64,000 bases of DNA, from positions 20,551,567-20,615,566 of the forward strand of contig NC_088809.1 in the NCBI RefSeq assembly GCF_011386835.1. Reading direction: 5' to 3'. The notes below the pieces were generated by a model that saw only the letters and a program-made list of their open reading frames with translations, was not told where the DNA came from and made no database searches. Source of the stretch: Chrysemys picta bellii. Lineage: Eukaryota > Chordata > Testudines > Emydidae. Shown one piece after another: positions 32,945 through 45,905 of this stretch. How positions within the stretch are numbered: the first letter of the stretch is position 1; each line of letters opens with the position of its first letter. Made by a program: the position numbers and the translations under genes.

Positions 32945-35725
32945 TTCCTGCTGGATAACAAGAAGGGCCTGGCAGCTTACCTTGAAGGTCAAGAAACTTG
33001 GCAATTTCAGACCGAAGGGAAAGGGGTGAGTTTCAAACCCATGCTAGCTGCATTCCTTTTTTTTTTAAACTGACGGTGGAGGTGATCTTCCCATGCCACA
33101 TTGATCTCTAAAGCCCTAGATGACTTGAGACCTGCCTACAGGAGAGGGTAGCTGCAGCAAAGACCAATCGACAGTCAGTGTAGATCCCATAGTGCTGATG
33201 TCATGTGCAACCAGTAGGATATGCTGTTTCATCGGGAGCTTTGCATTCTGTGCCAGCATCAGTTTCCAGGCTGATGTGAAGGTGTAGCCCCACGGTGTGT
33301 TTTTAATGGTATGATCTTGAGGTGACCAAAGCATGGATCATGATAGCCAGATTGCTCGAGAAGTAATGGATGGTTCTATTAACTCCAAGGTGGTCAGGAA
33401 TCTGTAACAGTTGGAAGCAGATGTTGAAAATTCTTGTTATAATCTTAGGTTGTTAGAATCTTAAATTGTTATAAGCTGTAGATAAAAATCCCCCAAAGAT
33501 AATTAACTTTCACCACATCTAGGCAAGGCGTGCTACTTTTGTCGACTGCTTCTAGGGCTTCCCTAGCTACATCCACTAATTACAGCTCTTATTAATGAGG
33601 CATTTATCAGCGTAGACAACTGCTGGGGGGCCAACCTGCTATTGTACCATAACCTGGAGAATCTAAGATCTCCAAATATTTTTCCACTTCTTTTATAGAT
33701 TCAATGGAAGAGCCAGATCATTCCAAATATTTTGTGAGTCTCCCAAGCCACCTTTTGGGCTGTCTCAAAAAGAGTTTGATAAAATCTGTGCCTGTTTCTC
33801 CCCCTCTTCCCCCCCCCCCCGAGCTGTACTCCTAAATAGCAAAATTAATTCTTTTAGTATTACGATTGGATGTAGTTTTGAAATGGATTCAACAGCCAGC
33901 ATGCTAAAAATCTGGATTTTATTCTTAAATCATTGCAAGAAGTTGAAGACTGTGTGGGAAAGTCCAGACAGCTGCTCTTGGCTGGGGATTGTTGGAAGAG
34001 ATCTGCCCATTGAATTCACAAATATGCAATAATCGAAATCTGTCAATTACACGAGATTTCAGTGCTTTTATATTCACTCAAGGAGGAGGTACTTCCAAAA
34101 TATATCCAGGAGTAGAAATACAAGCTACAGTCGCATGGTCAGTGGCCATCTCTCGCTCCCTTGTTCTGGCTAATTCTCTACAAGGGTTGGGTCCCTTTCT
34201 CAGCACATACCCACAACAGGGCACCCTGCCCTTCACAAAGAAAAGAGAACTTCTCTGGGACCAATTGCCACACTGGACGCCTTGTGGCATCTGCCTCTGC
34301 CACTCTGGATTCAGGGATCTCACAGTTCGCAGCTCATCCTCCTTCACATGTGCCCTAAACGTAACCAAGACCCAAGTAAGGAATTTGACAACTTTTGCTA
34401 GGTCAGATGAGATGGGGACGTTGGGTTGGATGTCATTAGTATGCGGAAGGTACCACTGCTCATGCCTCCTCCCTAGCCCTTCTGATAGCCCCGTAAACGC
34501 TGAACCAGAAGAGAGACTACTTTATGACACCCAACCCCACCTCTGCGAATGCGTAGTAGTGAAGGAAATGAGTCACTGAAGAGCAGCCCTGAGTCTTGCT
34601 AAGCCAGGAGCACCTCATGAACTTCTGTGTCACCGGCGGCTGACAGCTAACGCTAGCATTACATCATTCGTGAAATAGCAGTTTCGCATTAAGTTCAATG
34701 TCTTTTCGTTAGGGAGGAGGAAATAGAAACTGAATTGACATTAGCCTCTGGATCAAATTACGCTCGGTAGTAAAAATGTTCTAAATTCCTCTCCTAGTGC
34801 ACCATAAATTTTGGGTTTATTAGAGACACTCAAAGTTTAATCTTGCTCATTCCACCTACTCCTCCTCCCAACAGAAGCCTTGTAGGCGAGATTTTCAAGG
34901 CTTTGAAGAGCATGTCCCTCACTGTGAGTAACAAAGACTTCCGCGCCCAACGTACTAAACCCCTGAAAATCTGCCCACTCATTATGGTGCTTAACCTGGC
35001 CCTGTCTGTGGTTGCTGAGCTGTCCTGGAAATTCAGCTTTTCACTTTCATTTGGCTTTTAAACCCCTTAGCATTAGCCCCTTCAAAGAGAAGGGATTTGA
35101 ACAAAGATGCAGCCTCTTATGGGCTGTTGTTTGGCCCGCCGAAGATAGCTTATTTCCAAGAAAAGAGGCCAAGTGACCAAGGTCTGGGCTTGTAGAGTGG
35201 CACAAAGTATTTCCATGGGGCCTGTATTATAGCAGCCTATAAAATCAAAAAGCCTCAATAACTAGAATTTTTAATAGCCAACTGATCTTCAGACAATGTC
35301 CTCAACCTGTCTATTAAATGTGGTGTGCACTCAAAATGATTCACCCAGGTGAAGTGGCGCTTGAAGATATTTTATTCATCTGAAAATGCAAAGAATGTGT
35401 TTTTGTACTGAGTGCCCTACAGCCAACTTGTTCTGCCAGATTACGCACTGCTCTGAGAGCTGCTCCAGCCTCCAGGTATCCTTCTTCCTGCTGTACCTTT
35501 GGGAGCAGTCTATCTCCAGACCCCATCCAGAGATTACATTCATCACAAGGTAATGCTCATCTCACAACCAGCAGGGAGTGGGTTTGGGGGGAGAGATTTT
35601 CATAGGCACAAAAGGACGGTTAAGAGAAACCTTCCTGAGGGGTCATGCCATGAAAATCCCTGTCTTCCCCAAAATCCTACATAACCCATCCCCCATATTA
35701 CAGGAACAGGACACTGAATCATATT
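32945..35725. other. No recognisable gene
   Basis: The longest open frame here (33989-34579, plus, 196 codons) shows no domain, compositional bias or family match. A frame of that length is expected about once in a window of this size. Confidence 0.45.
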
Positions 35726-36110
35726 GTTTAAGGTCAGAAGAGATCACCAGAGGAGCTAGTCTTGACCCCATGTATATCACCGGCCACCACCCCCACCAGC
35801 ACCCGCATACGAAACCCAACAGCTGAACTGAGACCAAAGTATTACAGCCCACAGGAGACTAGACTATGTGCTACAGGCAGAGAACAGGACAGACCAAGTT
35901 GCACCAGTGCCCGAGGACCCCTGCGGTGGCAGGAAATTAAGTGAGGGCGACCTAGATATTAATCCTGGCAAGTGACCTGCACCCACTCGCTGCAAGGAAG
36001 GCGACAACCCCGCCAAGGCCACTGCTAATCTAACCTGGGGGAAAATACTTTCCTGACCCTACCTACAGCAATCGGTTAGACCCTGAGCATGTGAGCAAGG
36101 ACCTCATCCC
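35726..36110 (-). mobile_element. LINE 3' region, probably CR1-related
   Basis: accaaagtattacagcccac, cctggcaagtgacctgcacc and ggttagaccctgagcatgtg match a common turtle repeat. Its left edge (tcagaagagatcacc) resembles an inverted CR1-type tail, so it is read as minus strand. Subfamily unknown. Confidence 0.55.
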
Positions 36111-37284
36111 TCCTTTTCTCTTTTTGTTAAAAATAAATAAGAGGTTTTCACAGTGATATAATTTCCTTGTCAAGAGCTAATGCAGATTGATTTCTAGCAA
36201 TTCTCTTCCTGGTATTGGTGTGAATCTGTTGTATATTCTCTTCTGCAGTCCCCTCTACATCATCCGCATTTTTCTGTAGACTCCAGTCTCTGGCTATCTC
36301 CATCATCTTTTCCTCTCTTCTGGGGCCTGACTTTCCTTCTTTTCTTCTTCACTGCACCCACTCTTCTGCCTGTTTCTCCTCCCTACTCCCCAGTGCCGCA
36401 AACCTGTTACTCAACTTGATTTCACCACCATTAGCTCATCTCTGCCTCTGCCTTGTCCTCATGGTCACATTCTTCCATGCCTCGCCCTCCCTTTTGTTTA
36501 GCAGATGTCTGCAAATCTCGAGTTGCCTAGATCATCTCCTCTCCTTCAACATACCTTCAGATCCCCATCTGAATTCCATCATTGTCTCCAGCTGCATCTC
36601 TCATCCTTGAGTCTTCTGTGCTAGGAGCACTATCAGGTGGCAATTAATGCATAAGTAGCATCCATCCGATGATAGTTGGGTGCAGAAGCTGTAGGATGTA
36701 CAACTTCTTTCTCTCCTCTCCTCCTTGAGTGATTTCTAATGTTGCCTCAGTAGCCATCATGGTCTTCTCTTCCTAGACGCCATACCTAGGAAAAGGAAGG
36801 GGAACCCCATCCAAAAAACCTCTTCTCCCCCAACTCCTGCTTACAGACTCCCACAGCAACCCTGCTGTTAGCTGCATTCCATCCCTTCCAATGTTTCAGA
36901 GAAGCGGGACCAAAAAAACTGTGCAGAAGAGAATATATGAAAGAGCGCAATAAGCCTGATGCCCCTCTCCCTGAGATGCCTGGTAGCCTGTCCCCCTATA
37001 CTGCTGTGTCCTAGCCAGATCCTCCGAAGCAGGGTGTAATAACAACCAGCGGAGAGGCATTAAACGCCAAAATGCATGAACTCTTACTGAGGAACATGCA
37101 AATATTTCACCGCCAGCCGCTGCCTTTCTGGAGAACATCGCTAATCTCTTCACCCAGCTACCTGCTCCGGCACCCGAATAAAATGAGCCTTCTCCTCCCA
37201 TCCACTGGGGAAATGGGGGAAGAGCCACCCCTCCTCTGTTTGTTTGCTTCGCTCTACCCCATTGTAGAGGAATCCTGCATCTTG
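36111..37284. other. Pyrimidine-rich DNA, no gene
   Basis: 36180-36610 is strongly C/T-rich on the plus strand. No feature recognised. Confidence 0.4.
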
Positions 37285-37340
37285 GCGAGGGTTAGACTAG
37301 ACCCTTGAGGTCCCTTCTAGCCCTCTGGTTCTATAAGTCA
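37285..37340 (+). mobile_element. CR1-like 3' tail fragment
   Basis: gggttagactagacccttga followed by ggtcccttctagccctctgg matches the tail of CR1-like LINEs. Confidence 0.65.
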
Positions 37341-38655
37341 GAAGGTAGAGGAAAAATGGCCTTGAGGTTAGGGAAACCCAAGTGTTCGTCTGGTGCTATT
37401 CTCAGCCCTGACGCAAGCTTTCTGTAGAGCTTTGGGGGAGTCAGTCTCTCAGCTCCCCATCGGGGATAATCCTTCCTTATCTCGAGGTGGGGGGAGGGTA
37501 GGGGGGAATAAATGCCCTGTGTGTGAGGAGCTCAGATGCCATGGTGATGGCTGGTGTGTGTGTGTGTGGGGGGGGAGGAGGGGGCCTCAGAAGTGCCTAC
37601 AATGTACAGTATGACACTGCGCAAGGTTTATTGCCCTGTTTCCATATGAAGCACTCCTGCAATGGCAGTGAATGTAGCAAAAAGTCTACTATCCCTGTGA
37701 TATGTGCCCTCAGCTCAGGGGCGGGGAGAAGGGGCAGCAGGGCCCTTGTATGGACTGGCATCTGCCTACCTCTTTCCTTCCTTCCCTGTTACTCCCGATA
37801 ATGGCCCACACAGGTCCAGCAAGACCTGTATCATGCCTGTTGCTGGATCGGTTCAGACTATTGACCCATCAGTTCCAGGATCCTGCCTGTTCCTCTTCTG
37901 TGTCTCTCATCTGCCTTCCTGCTTGTGACCTGATGATCTGGGGCAAAATGGAGCCCTGCCCTTATCCATAATGCACCTGGTCAGTTATACAATGTTGTAC
38001 AAGGGCCAGTGGATTTAATTCCTGATCCGTGCAAGTGGATAGTTCGAGCCCCGAAGCGCGAGTTGCTATTACTCTTGTTTAGCTCCAGATACGTTGTTGC
38101 TTGGATCTACCTGTAGATGGGGCATAAAGAGCAAATCACTGGACAAACAGACCTGCGCCACCTGCTCACTAGTTAGAGTAGTAACGGAGCGTTCCTTGGG
38201 CCTGCACTGAAACAGGCATTCTGGGACAAGCATCTCCATTCCCTTGACCTTCACCAGCCAAATAATTTACTGTCATTCCCCTCTCCCCCTCTGCCAATAG
38301 CTGCGTGAGCCCATAAAAGCGTAGAGAATTCTAATCAGGATAAATGTAACGGCATTTCTAGCCCTGTGAACACATGCTTTATGACTATTGTGTGTGTGTT
38401 TTTTTTAAAAAGTCCCACAGGGTTTCTGTTCACATAATTGTGTTGAGCAAACTTGAAATATTTGAAAGCTTTTAAGTGCCTGTTATGTACATCCAAGGTT
38501 TGTGTTGGAACATGCTAGGCTGCAATAGACATTTTCCAATTAAGTGAAACAGCAGTGAGGATAATGGGTTTATGGAAATGGAGGAGCCATGCTGCAGGGA
38601 GATGGAAAGCCAAAAAGCATTAATCTTAATAAACTTTTTATTTCTCCAGGCTTGT
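37341..38655. other. No recognisable gene
   Basis: A GT/G run lies near 37555-37580. Otherwise no feature is supported. Confidence 0.4.
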
Positions 38656-38659
38656 GCCT

Positions 38660-38776
38660 GGTTCTGCGGTGGAGGGCTCCTGTCTAAGAAATCTGCCCCT
38701 CTCTCCTTGTCTAGTTTTCCCAAGAGTTCCTCCGTGCCTCCCTTTGCAATGATGCGTACTCATGTACGTACGCAAG
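38660..38776. repeat. Unnamed dispersed repeat, copy 1
   Basis: The core (gtctaagaaatctgcccctc to tactcatgtacgtacg) recurs at 58084-58198 with about 17 differences and a 3-bp gap. I do not recognise the family. Orientation and true ends are unknown. Confidence 0.7.
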
Positions 38777-38933
38777 TGTCTGTCACTGCAACCGCCTATG
38801 CAGCCTAGTGAATGGAAGTCGGTCTTCTGCTCAAAAATATCCTACTTCTGCACTTCCGGGAACGAAAGCCATTCATTCAGCCTGGGGCCGAGGAAATCTA
38901 CAGCTAACTGAACAGCTCGGATCAAATCCTGCA

Positions 38934-39744
38934 TAGGGTTGCCAGGTGTGTGGTTTTCGACCGGAATATCCAGTCGAAAAGGGACCCTGGGGGCTCCGGT
39001 GAGCACTGCTGACCGGGCCATTAAAAGTCTGGTGGGTGGCGCAGTGGAGCTAAGGCAGGCTCCCGGAAGTGGTGACATGTCCCTGCAGCCCGGGACGCTC
39101 CACACGCTGCCCCTGCCCTGAGCTGTGGGGGTGGCGTCTGAGGGCGTGGGCAGCGTGCAGAGCCCCCTGGCCCCTCCGCTAGGAGCCAGAGGGACACACT
39201 GGCCGGTTCTGGGAGTTGCCAGAGGTAAACGCCGTCCGGCCGGAGCCCACACCCCTCACCCCCTCCCGCACCCCAACTCCCTTCCAGAGCCCACACCCCC
39301 TCCTGCACCCCAACACCCTACCCCAGCCTTGACCCTCCTCCCGCACCCCAACCCCCTCCCAGAGCCCACACCTCAACCCTCTGCCTCAGCCCTGAGCCCC
39401 CTCCCACTCCAAACCCCTTGGCCCCAGTCCTGAGCCCCCTCCGGCACCCAAATTCCCTCCCAGAGCCCACACCTCAACCCTCTGCCCCAGCCTGGAACCC
39501 CCTCCTGCACTCTGAACCCCTCATCCTTGGCCCTGCCCCAGCTCGAAACCCCCTCCCAGAGCCCGTAACCCCTCCCACAACCCAACCCCCTGCCCCAGCC
39601 CGGTGAAAATGAGTGATGGGGGGGGGGGGGGGGAGAGGAGGGACAGAGTGAGCAGGGGGCGGGGCCTCGGAGAAGGGATGGGACAGGGGTAGGGGGCGGG
39701 GCAAGAGCGTTTGGTTTTCTGCAATCAGGAAGTTGGCAATCCTA
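38934..39744. mobile_element. hAT-type GC-rich DNA element with C-rich array, 811 bp
   Basis: Ends TAGGGTTGCC and GGCAATCCTA are inverted. Perfect 8-bp target duplications atcctgca lie at 38926-38933 and 39745-39752. From about 39240 to 39610 the interior is a degenerate array of units such as cagagcccacacctcaaccc, followed by a G run near 39618-39635. It is non-coding; the many frames across it come from its GC content. Confidence 0.85.
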
Positions 39745-39752
39745 ATCCTGCA

Positions 39753-42700
39753 GCCAAATTGCCTTGGGCCAGACTCTGCTATGCTTACTCTGGTGAGTAG
39801 TAACTTGCTCCTTGTGTATTCCTTAGACGAGACGAGAATACGTGAGCAATCTGAATCTGGCCCTTTGTACTACAGGCCAGCAACGTGAGGCCTGGGCCAC
39901 ACTCGGATGGGAAATAGCCAAGGCGTCACCAGATGCTTCGGAAAGGGGTATTAACAAGCCACTCGGTGGTCTTTCCTTTTTGGGTCAGTGCTGAAGCAAT
40001 GCTCCCTCTAGGTGATGGGGAGCTGGAGATGTCCCCTCTTAGACAAGCCTGGAAACGGAGAGTAAAGGTCTCCTGACATGTTTTGGAAGAGAGCAGAGAT
40101 GTTAACATTGGTGTCATGGCCCAATTACTGTGGTAGTAACTAGAGCGAGGAGGATCTTGGTACGGAGAACATAGTTATCTCCCATCCTAAAATAATGTGT
40201 ATTGTTCCTGGTAATCTCCGTGGTGCCCCTAGTTACCAGGGTAGATGCCCTATAATAATCCTAGTCTGCTGCTGTGCTCTGCTCAGTGCCTGCCATACCA
40301 TTCCGGGACCTGCCTGCAAACCATCCTCCTTATCAATCAGAATCACTTTCTGGTTTACCCCGATGGTGCCACTCTGCACAGCGCTGCCCTAGGGTCTTTA
40401 GGACAAGTCAGTGGGGACGCCCCTCGATCTAAACGGCTCATCTCATTTAAAGGTGGGTGTGCTCGGGGAGATCTTTAGGTTTCCTTACCTGCCTGCAGCC
40501 GCAGAAGTGGAGCCCAGCTCCTTGTTCCTTCAAGCCTTCGCCATCGCTTTACTGAGGGGTTTCCCTTTCCAAGGCTATCGTCGCAGGGAAAAGAGCTAGA
40601 GACTGAAATATAAAGGAGAATCTCGGCTCTCTTGTGCCTTTTAAATTATCTGCCCCCAAATGAGAGGGGTTAGAGATCTCCAAAGCCACTGATTTCTCCC
40701 CAGAGATGGCTGCATTTCAGTAGTGGATGACGGACTATAAATAACCAGCAGCATTGATAGGCTTTTGAAATAGAATGATCCCCAGGGCCCTACCTAATTC
40801 CGCTCTATTGAGGTTCTGATACTGCACCTGTCACTGTAGTGTCTGGCTCTCTCTAGTGACCTGTTCCAATAGCGTACAATCGATCTCACCTGGGTACGAT
40901 AGGCAGCATCCTTTATGTTCAGCACACCAGCTCCTGCTCACTTTTCCCGAGTAGCAGAGTATTCTCGTCCACAAGCAAAGATGAAACAGTTGGACGAGTC
41001 TTGTTTTCAGTATTTCCTCAGTTTGAAAGTTTTCCTTTAGGTGTTTGAATGACGTGCATTGGCTGTTGCGTTTGCTGGATGGAATCTGACGCGCTCAGGT
41101 GTTTTTCTTCTTACCCTTTAGTCGTATTCTCCACTTAGGTTCTCTTGTGACCATTCTTCTCAACCTTAGAAGCTGGAGACCCGAGGTTCCATTCAAGACC
41201 TAAAACTTGTCATGAATACAGGTTGACTTCCAATGAACCCAGGAAGAGAAGGCTGTGGTTGGAAGCCATGTGAAACAGTGAGTTTAGATGTGTTTACAGG
41301 GCAATTCGTATCCCAGACTCAGGATTACTTACGTGCCCTAACTGAAACTTGGAAAGAGCTATGCACAAGCGACTGCAGATTGAGACCTAGGGATCAATCT
41401 AGATTTATCAAGATTCTTCCACAGGTCACGAGGGGAAGCTCTTTATTTATTTTTGCAGCGCTTGTTCTGGTCTCCATGTCGTGTGACCAGTTCAGTGGCC
41501 ATTTGGGATGTCTAGGTGGCTGTTGCCACAGATTTGTTGTACAGCTCTTTCATTGGGTGAGCTGTGGGTAGTTTTCCCAGACTTCCTTCCATAGACTCCA
41601 CGCCAAACAAAGCTGAGCTCAGTGGGGTCACTCAGCTACTGCCATCCGCCCCCCCAAGAAGCCAGAACATTTTGGAGAGGGGTAACTGCTCGCCTTCCTA
41701 GTTGACACCCTTCCCTCTCTCCAGCCAATGAGCTCTGTTGCTGTCGGGGGGGTTTCTTGGCTGATCTTTCTTTCTTCAGTCTGGTGCTACCCGCAAAGCA
41801 CACAGAAGGGACCAGAGAAGCTGGAGATGTGGCTAATTAATGAGTTTATATTCCGGCTGCAGCACATGAAGCATCTCCCTTAGTCCCTCCTGCCCCAAAC
41901 TGGTCCCAGATTCACTTCTAATAAAGGATCACGTGGACCCTACAAATAAAACTGCTGGGAAATAACAGGTGTAGAACCTAATTATCACCCAGCCATTATT
42001 TGTCTCGTTTTCTCTTTCTTCTTCATTAGCTTGAGAGCCAGTCTCCTGGCTGTTGCATGTGCGCTCTTGCTTAATGTATTTTCTGGGGGCTAACAGTCCT
42101 GCATGTATTAACAAAAGAAGGTATTTTTAAAGCCACCAGAGGGTGCTCCTGCCACATCAAAACACAATGGACAACAGGCATTCAGCACTGTTCATAGTTC
42201 ACCGTGCGTTACTTGGAGCATTCTGAGTTGTATGTGCATTCCCAATCGAGCTGCATTTCACAGTGGGGTTTTCCTGCTTCCACCACTACGGGAGATGTTC
42301 TCATTGCAAACCTCCTCCAGCTCTAGCTATTCTGCTAGCACCGTTCCAGCTCTGAGACGAGGTACACTAATAGAGTGCACTGGGAATACAATGCATATAT
42401 CTATCCCTTGGGCCATACCTTCACCTCGAAACACTCCCTCATCTGCCAGAATTCCCCCGTGTATTTCATTTGCTCTGGAAAGCGCCCGGGAATTTCACCA
42501 TCTCGTTCTATGTGAACCGTGTTCCTATGTCTCTCTCTTTCGCTCAATATTGATTCAATTATAACTCAAAGCAATAACCGAATTACATTCAGAGTAACAC
42601 CCCACGCCCCTCACCTGTCCTCAAGCCATCCCGTACCGCTTTCTCAGGCCAGTCGCCGCTTCCTAGCAGTGACTGTCCGAACTAGTGCGGTGGCTGGCTC

Positions 42701-43320
42701 TTTTTGCATCTGAAAGCTGGCTGAACGGTGACTCCGCCACTGACAGTGCAGAATCATAGCATTGGCAACTTACGGCAAGTCTCTCAGGAGGGTTGTACAT
42801 CCACTTCTGCAAGACTCTAGCTTTGGGATTTGTTGGCAAGACAACTGGCATGGCCAGAGCTACATAGAGGTGGTTTCGGAGTCTCCCGCAACCAGAAAAG
42901 CTAAACATTGAGATTAAAAGGGCAGGTGAGTAAAAGGTGTTTCACTGTCTCCCCCGGTCCAGAGCAGCCTACCTTGGGGCAGCCCTTTGATGTATTTACC
43001 CTGCAAACTCATCCTCATGTAACTTGTGCTCACTCTCCTTCTTTCAAGGATAAAGAAGGAATACATGGCCAGTAATATTATGAGTCACCTAGATGGTGCC
43101 TTTACAGATGGTTCGCAAGTTGTCTTTAACTGAATGTACAGGCGGTTAGATCTTAAAGGAAATACTGTATTACTAGCTGTGGTGCAGTTCTTTCTTAGAA
43201 GCATCAGTAAAGTTTAACTATCCGAGTCCCTCTAAAAGTTTTAGTGTAGAGTTGCCGGAAGATGCGCCTTGGCAGGCAAGACAATCTACAAGACTTTAGG
43301 AGGAGTTAAAGGATTACATA
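39753..43320. other. No recognisable gene
   Basis: 3.6 kb of single-copy-looking DNA. The agggccctacc near 40788 is not followed by the rest of any element I know. Confidence 0.45.
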
Positions 43321-43328
43321 GCCTCGAC

Positions 43329-43614
43329 CAGGGGTCGGCAACCTTTCAGAAGTGGTGTGCCGAGTCTTCATTTATTCACTCTAATTTAAGCTTTCGCTTG
43401 CCAGTCATACATTTTAACGTTTTTAGAAGGTCTCTTTCTATAATATATCACTAAACTATTGTTGTATGTAAAGTAAATAAGGTTTTTAAAATGTTTAAGA
43501 AGCTTCATTTAAAATTAAATTTAAAGGCAGAGCCCCCCTGGACTGGTGGCCAGGACCTGGGGAGTGTGAGTGCCACTGCCAATCAGCTTGCGTGCTGCAG
43601 GTTGCCTACCCCTG
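43329..43614. mobile_element. hAT-type short DNA element, copy A (286 bp)
   Basis: Starts CAGGGGTCGGCAACC and ends GGTTGCCTACCCCTG. Flanking 8-mers gcctcgac (43321-43328) and gcctagac (43615-43622) agree at 7 of 8. The A/T-rich interior (agaaggtctctttctataat and following) is shared with 63570-63880. It lacks a short gtgcca segment before the right terminus. Confidence 0.88.
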
Positions 43615-43618
43615 GCCT

Positions 43619-43634
43619 AGACACACACACACTC
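43619..43634. repeat. (AC)n microsatellite
   Basis: A short AC run directly after the hAT-type element. Confidence 0.8.
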
Positions 43635-44069
43635 CAACACACCTATGCTTTGAGGCTGGAGAAGAAGAATACTGCCGCAAGCAAACAAATATATCTGGCT
43701 CCCCCCCTGCAGTTTTAAACCTATTTTCCTATTCTCTCTCCACGGGCATGGTGGTGGTGGAAAAGCTACTGCGGCATGCCCAGTTTGCTTCAGCCACCCC
43801 AACACACTTACATTGATGATGTCCATCTCTGACCCAAATTGTGTGGGAGGCCCTCCCTCAGAGAAGTAGGGCAACACCCCTTTTCATGGCCATCCTGCTG
43901 TGTCTGTTGACTGTTAATCTAGAGAAGCCTGAACGGAACCAGCCGATAGCAACTCAGAGTCCAGCCATTAATTTGCTTTAATTCCAAACTGAGAATCCTC
44001 CGCCTCTATGGATTGCTTCCAGACAGGGAGCTAGCTGGTGGCTGACCCTTATTTACTAACAAGCCCCCT

Positions 44070-44260
44070 GGGAGCTTGATTCTGCTCTCCCTCACACTGG
44101 TGGGAATCAGGAGTAACGTCACAGAAACAACTGGAGTCACCTCAATGTGAGAAGAGAATCAGGGCCGCTGTGTATATTGCATTGTGGTTACAGCGGTTTA
44201 AATCCAGAGTAACTCCCTGGGTGCCAATGGTACTAGTCTGGATTTGCACCGGTGTAACAG
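44070..44260. repeat. Inverted-repeat element of the ctacac-gtgtaaat type
   Basis: gattctgctctccctcacac, ggagtcacctcaatgtgaga and the closing gatttgcaccggtgtaacag belong to the same class of palindromic amniote repeat as 28535-28630. Ends are worn. Confidence 0.45.
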
Positions 44261-44401
44261 AAAACCCGTTTTCTCCATGTGGCATGAGACCATTGCTTGT
44301 TATCCGATATCCTGCCTGGGGCAGTGGTAAATTCTGGCACCTTTGTTGGAAGTGGAACCTCCCCTCATCCTCACACCTGAGCACAGCTAGCTTATTTTGC
44401 C

Positions 44402-44419
44402 TGTGTGTGTGTGTGTGTG
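44402..44419. repeat. (TG)n microsatellite
   Basis: Nine TG units. Confidence 0.85.
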
Positions 44420-44598
44420 ATTCCTTCCTAACTTGCATTTAATTGGTGCCGTACAGTGTGGGATCTTATTATCTCTCTTAGTATGCAGGACTACAAATGT
44501 TGTTCTTGGGGTGTTGTGTGAGTTAATTAGCTAATGTTTGGACAGCACTTAGCAATTATGGTAGGTAACACTTTGCATTTACCAGGTGGTGACTTTGG

Positions 44599-44625
44599 TG
44601 TGTGTGTGTGTGTGTGTGTGTGTGT
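44599..44625. repeat. (TG)n microsatellite
   Basis: About thirteen uninterrupted TG units, likely polymorphic. Confidence 0.9.
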
Positions 44626-44629
44626 TGCT

Positions 44630-45635
44630 AGTAAGGAGAGAGGATCAGTCAATGAACACCAGCCCGGGGACACCAGTCAGCTCCTTCTGTTTGACCCCAT
44701 CAGTTTGGCACCAGCGACAGGTCTGTGGCACGCCTCTGGTTCAACAGACTTGCCCCTTGTTTGAGATGCAGAGTCCCCTAAGAAGGAGGTTAGAGCGGAG
44801 AGAATTAGACTTGCTAATCAGGAGGCGTCTGGTATTGTGTTAGGGGAGAACAGCGTCTACAGCAATGAATTATGCATGTGTTTGGGTCAGTGGAATATCT
44901 GGGGACTATTAGCGAGGAGCAAGCTAGTGCAGATGGAGCGAGAACTTTGCAAACATCAGTCCTACCCCTAGCAAGAAGTGGGTCCCAGAATGTGAGATGC
45001 TCCCAACCTGCAGCTCTGCTTTGTGCCTCGAAACCCTCTCTCTGTCTCCTGGCTGATGTTGATCCTGTCTCCCAACTTGGACTGTCGCTCTCTTTCGCCC
45101 TTCCCTTCCCCCTCTGCTTCTCTCACTTCCCCATGTGGCTCCAGTTTTTCTGTCATTCGGAAGCCGTTGAGCCTTTTTGCTGGGTGTGATGCTCCCACGG
45201 AGGCAGGGATCTTGGGCAGGCTGGGGCAGGGCAGGATTTTCATTTCAAAAGTGGCCTGGCCCAGCTCCCACTGAAATCCATGGTGAGGGAAGCCACCACC
45301 GGATGCTTTAGAAAATCCTACCCTGCGTTCTTCAGCTCCCCTGGGGGCGTGGATTGCAGTGCGTTCTGGCTGCCCCTCTCCCAGGAACTCACGAAAGGGC
45401 TGAAGACCAGCAGCAGTTGGCCAAGGTCTCGTTGAGATCTGACGATGTACTCAGAATAGCTGCACATGGTGAGGGGTTCCTGGGTCACAGGAACAGAGGG
45501 GGAAGCAGAGGAGTGGAGCAGAGAAAGAGAAGGCCCGTAGTTTGTGTGACAGGGAGCAGACGGCGGAAAGATACAAAGTCGAGCCTGGCTGGTGAGATGG
45601 AGGAGAAGCTCTGTGAGAAGAACGAATCCGCTGGT
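44630..45635. other. No recognisable gene
   Basis: No feature is supported in this stretch. Confidence 0.4.
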
Positions 45636-45639
45636 TACA

Positions 45640-45905
45640 ACAGGAGCCTAGGACTCGGGCAACCTGGCTCCAAGTACCTTGCTCTGCTACAGACTTCTTG
45701 TGCGACCTTGGGCAAGTTGCTTGCACCTCAATCCTCAACATTGATTTCAATGGAAGTTATGAGCCTAAATAAGTTTGAAAATCTGGGCCTTAGCCCTTTG
45801 TTCCTTCTCCTTACCGTGTGGATAATAGGAAGTACTACCTCACAGGGGTGCTGAGGGTAAATGCACTAAAAAATGCGAAGTGCCCAGACACTGTAGTCAT
45901 GGAGG
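45640..45905 (+). mobile_element. MIR/CORE-type SINE
   Basis: tgcgaccttgggcaagttgc is the conserved core, and ggaagtactacctcacaggg with gtgctgagggtaaatgca the downstream part. A segment around 45725-45785 looks inserted or divergent. Confidence 0.65.

Noticed and set aside
33989..34579. Plus-strand open frame of 196 codons
   Set aside because: No domain, motif or compositional signal, and no splice context. A frame of this length is expected about once by chance in 64 kb.
40786..40800. agggccctacc as a further copy of the element split by CR1
   Set aside because: The next bases do not follow that element and no partner end was found.
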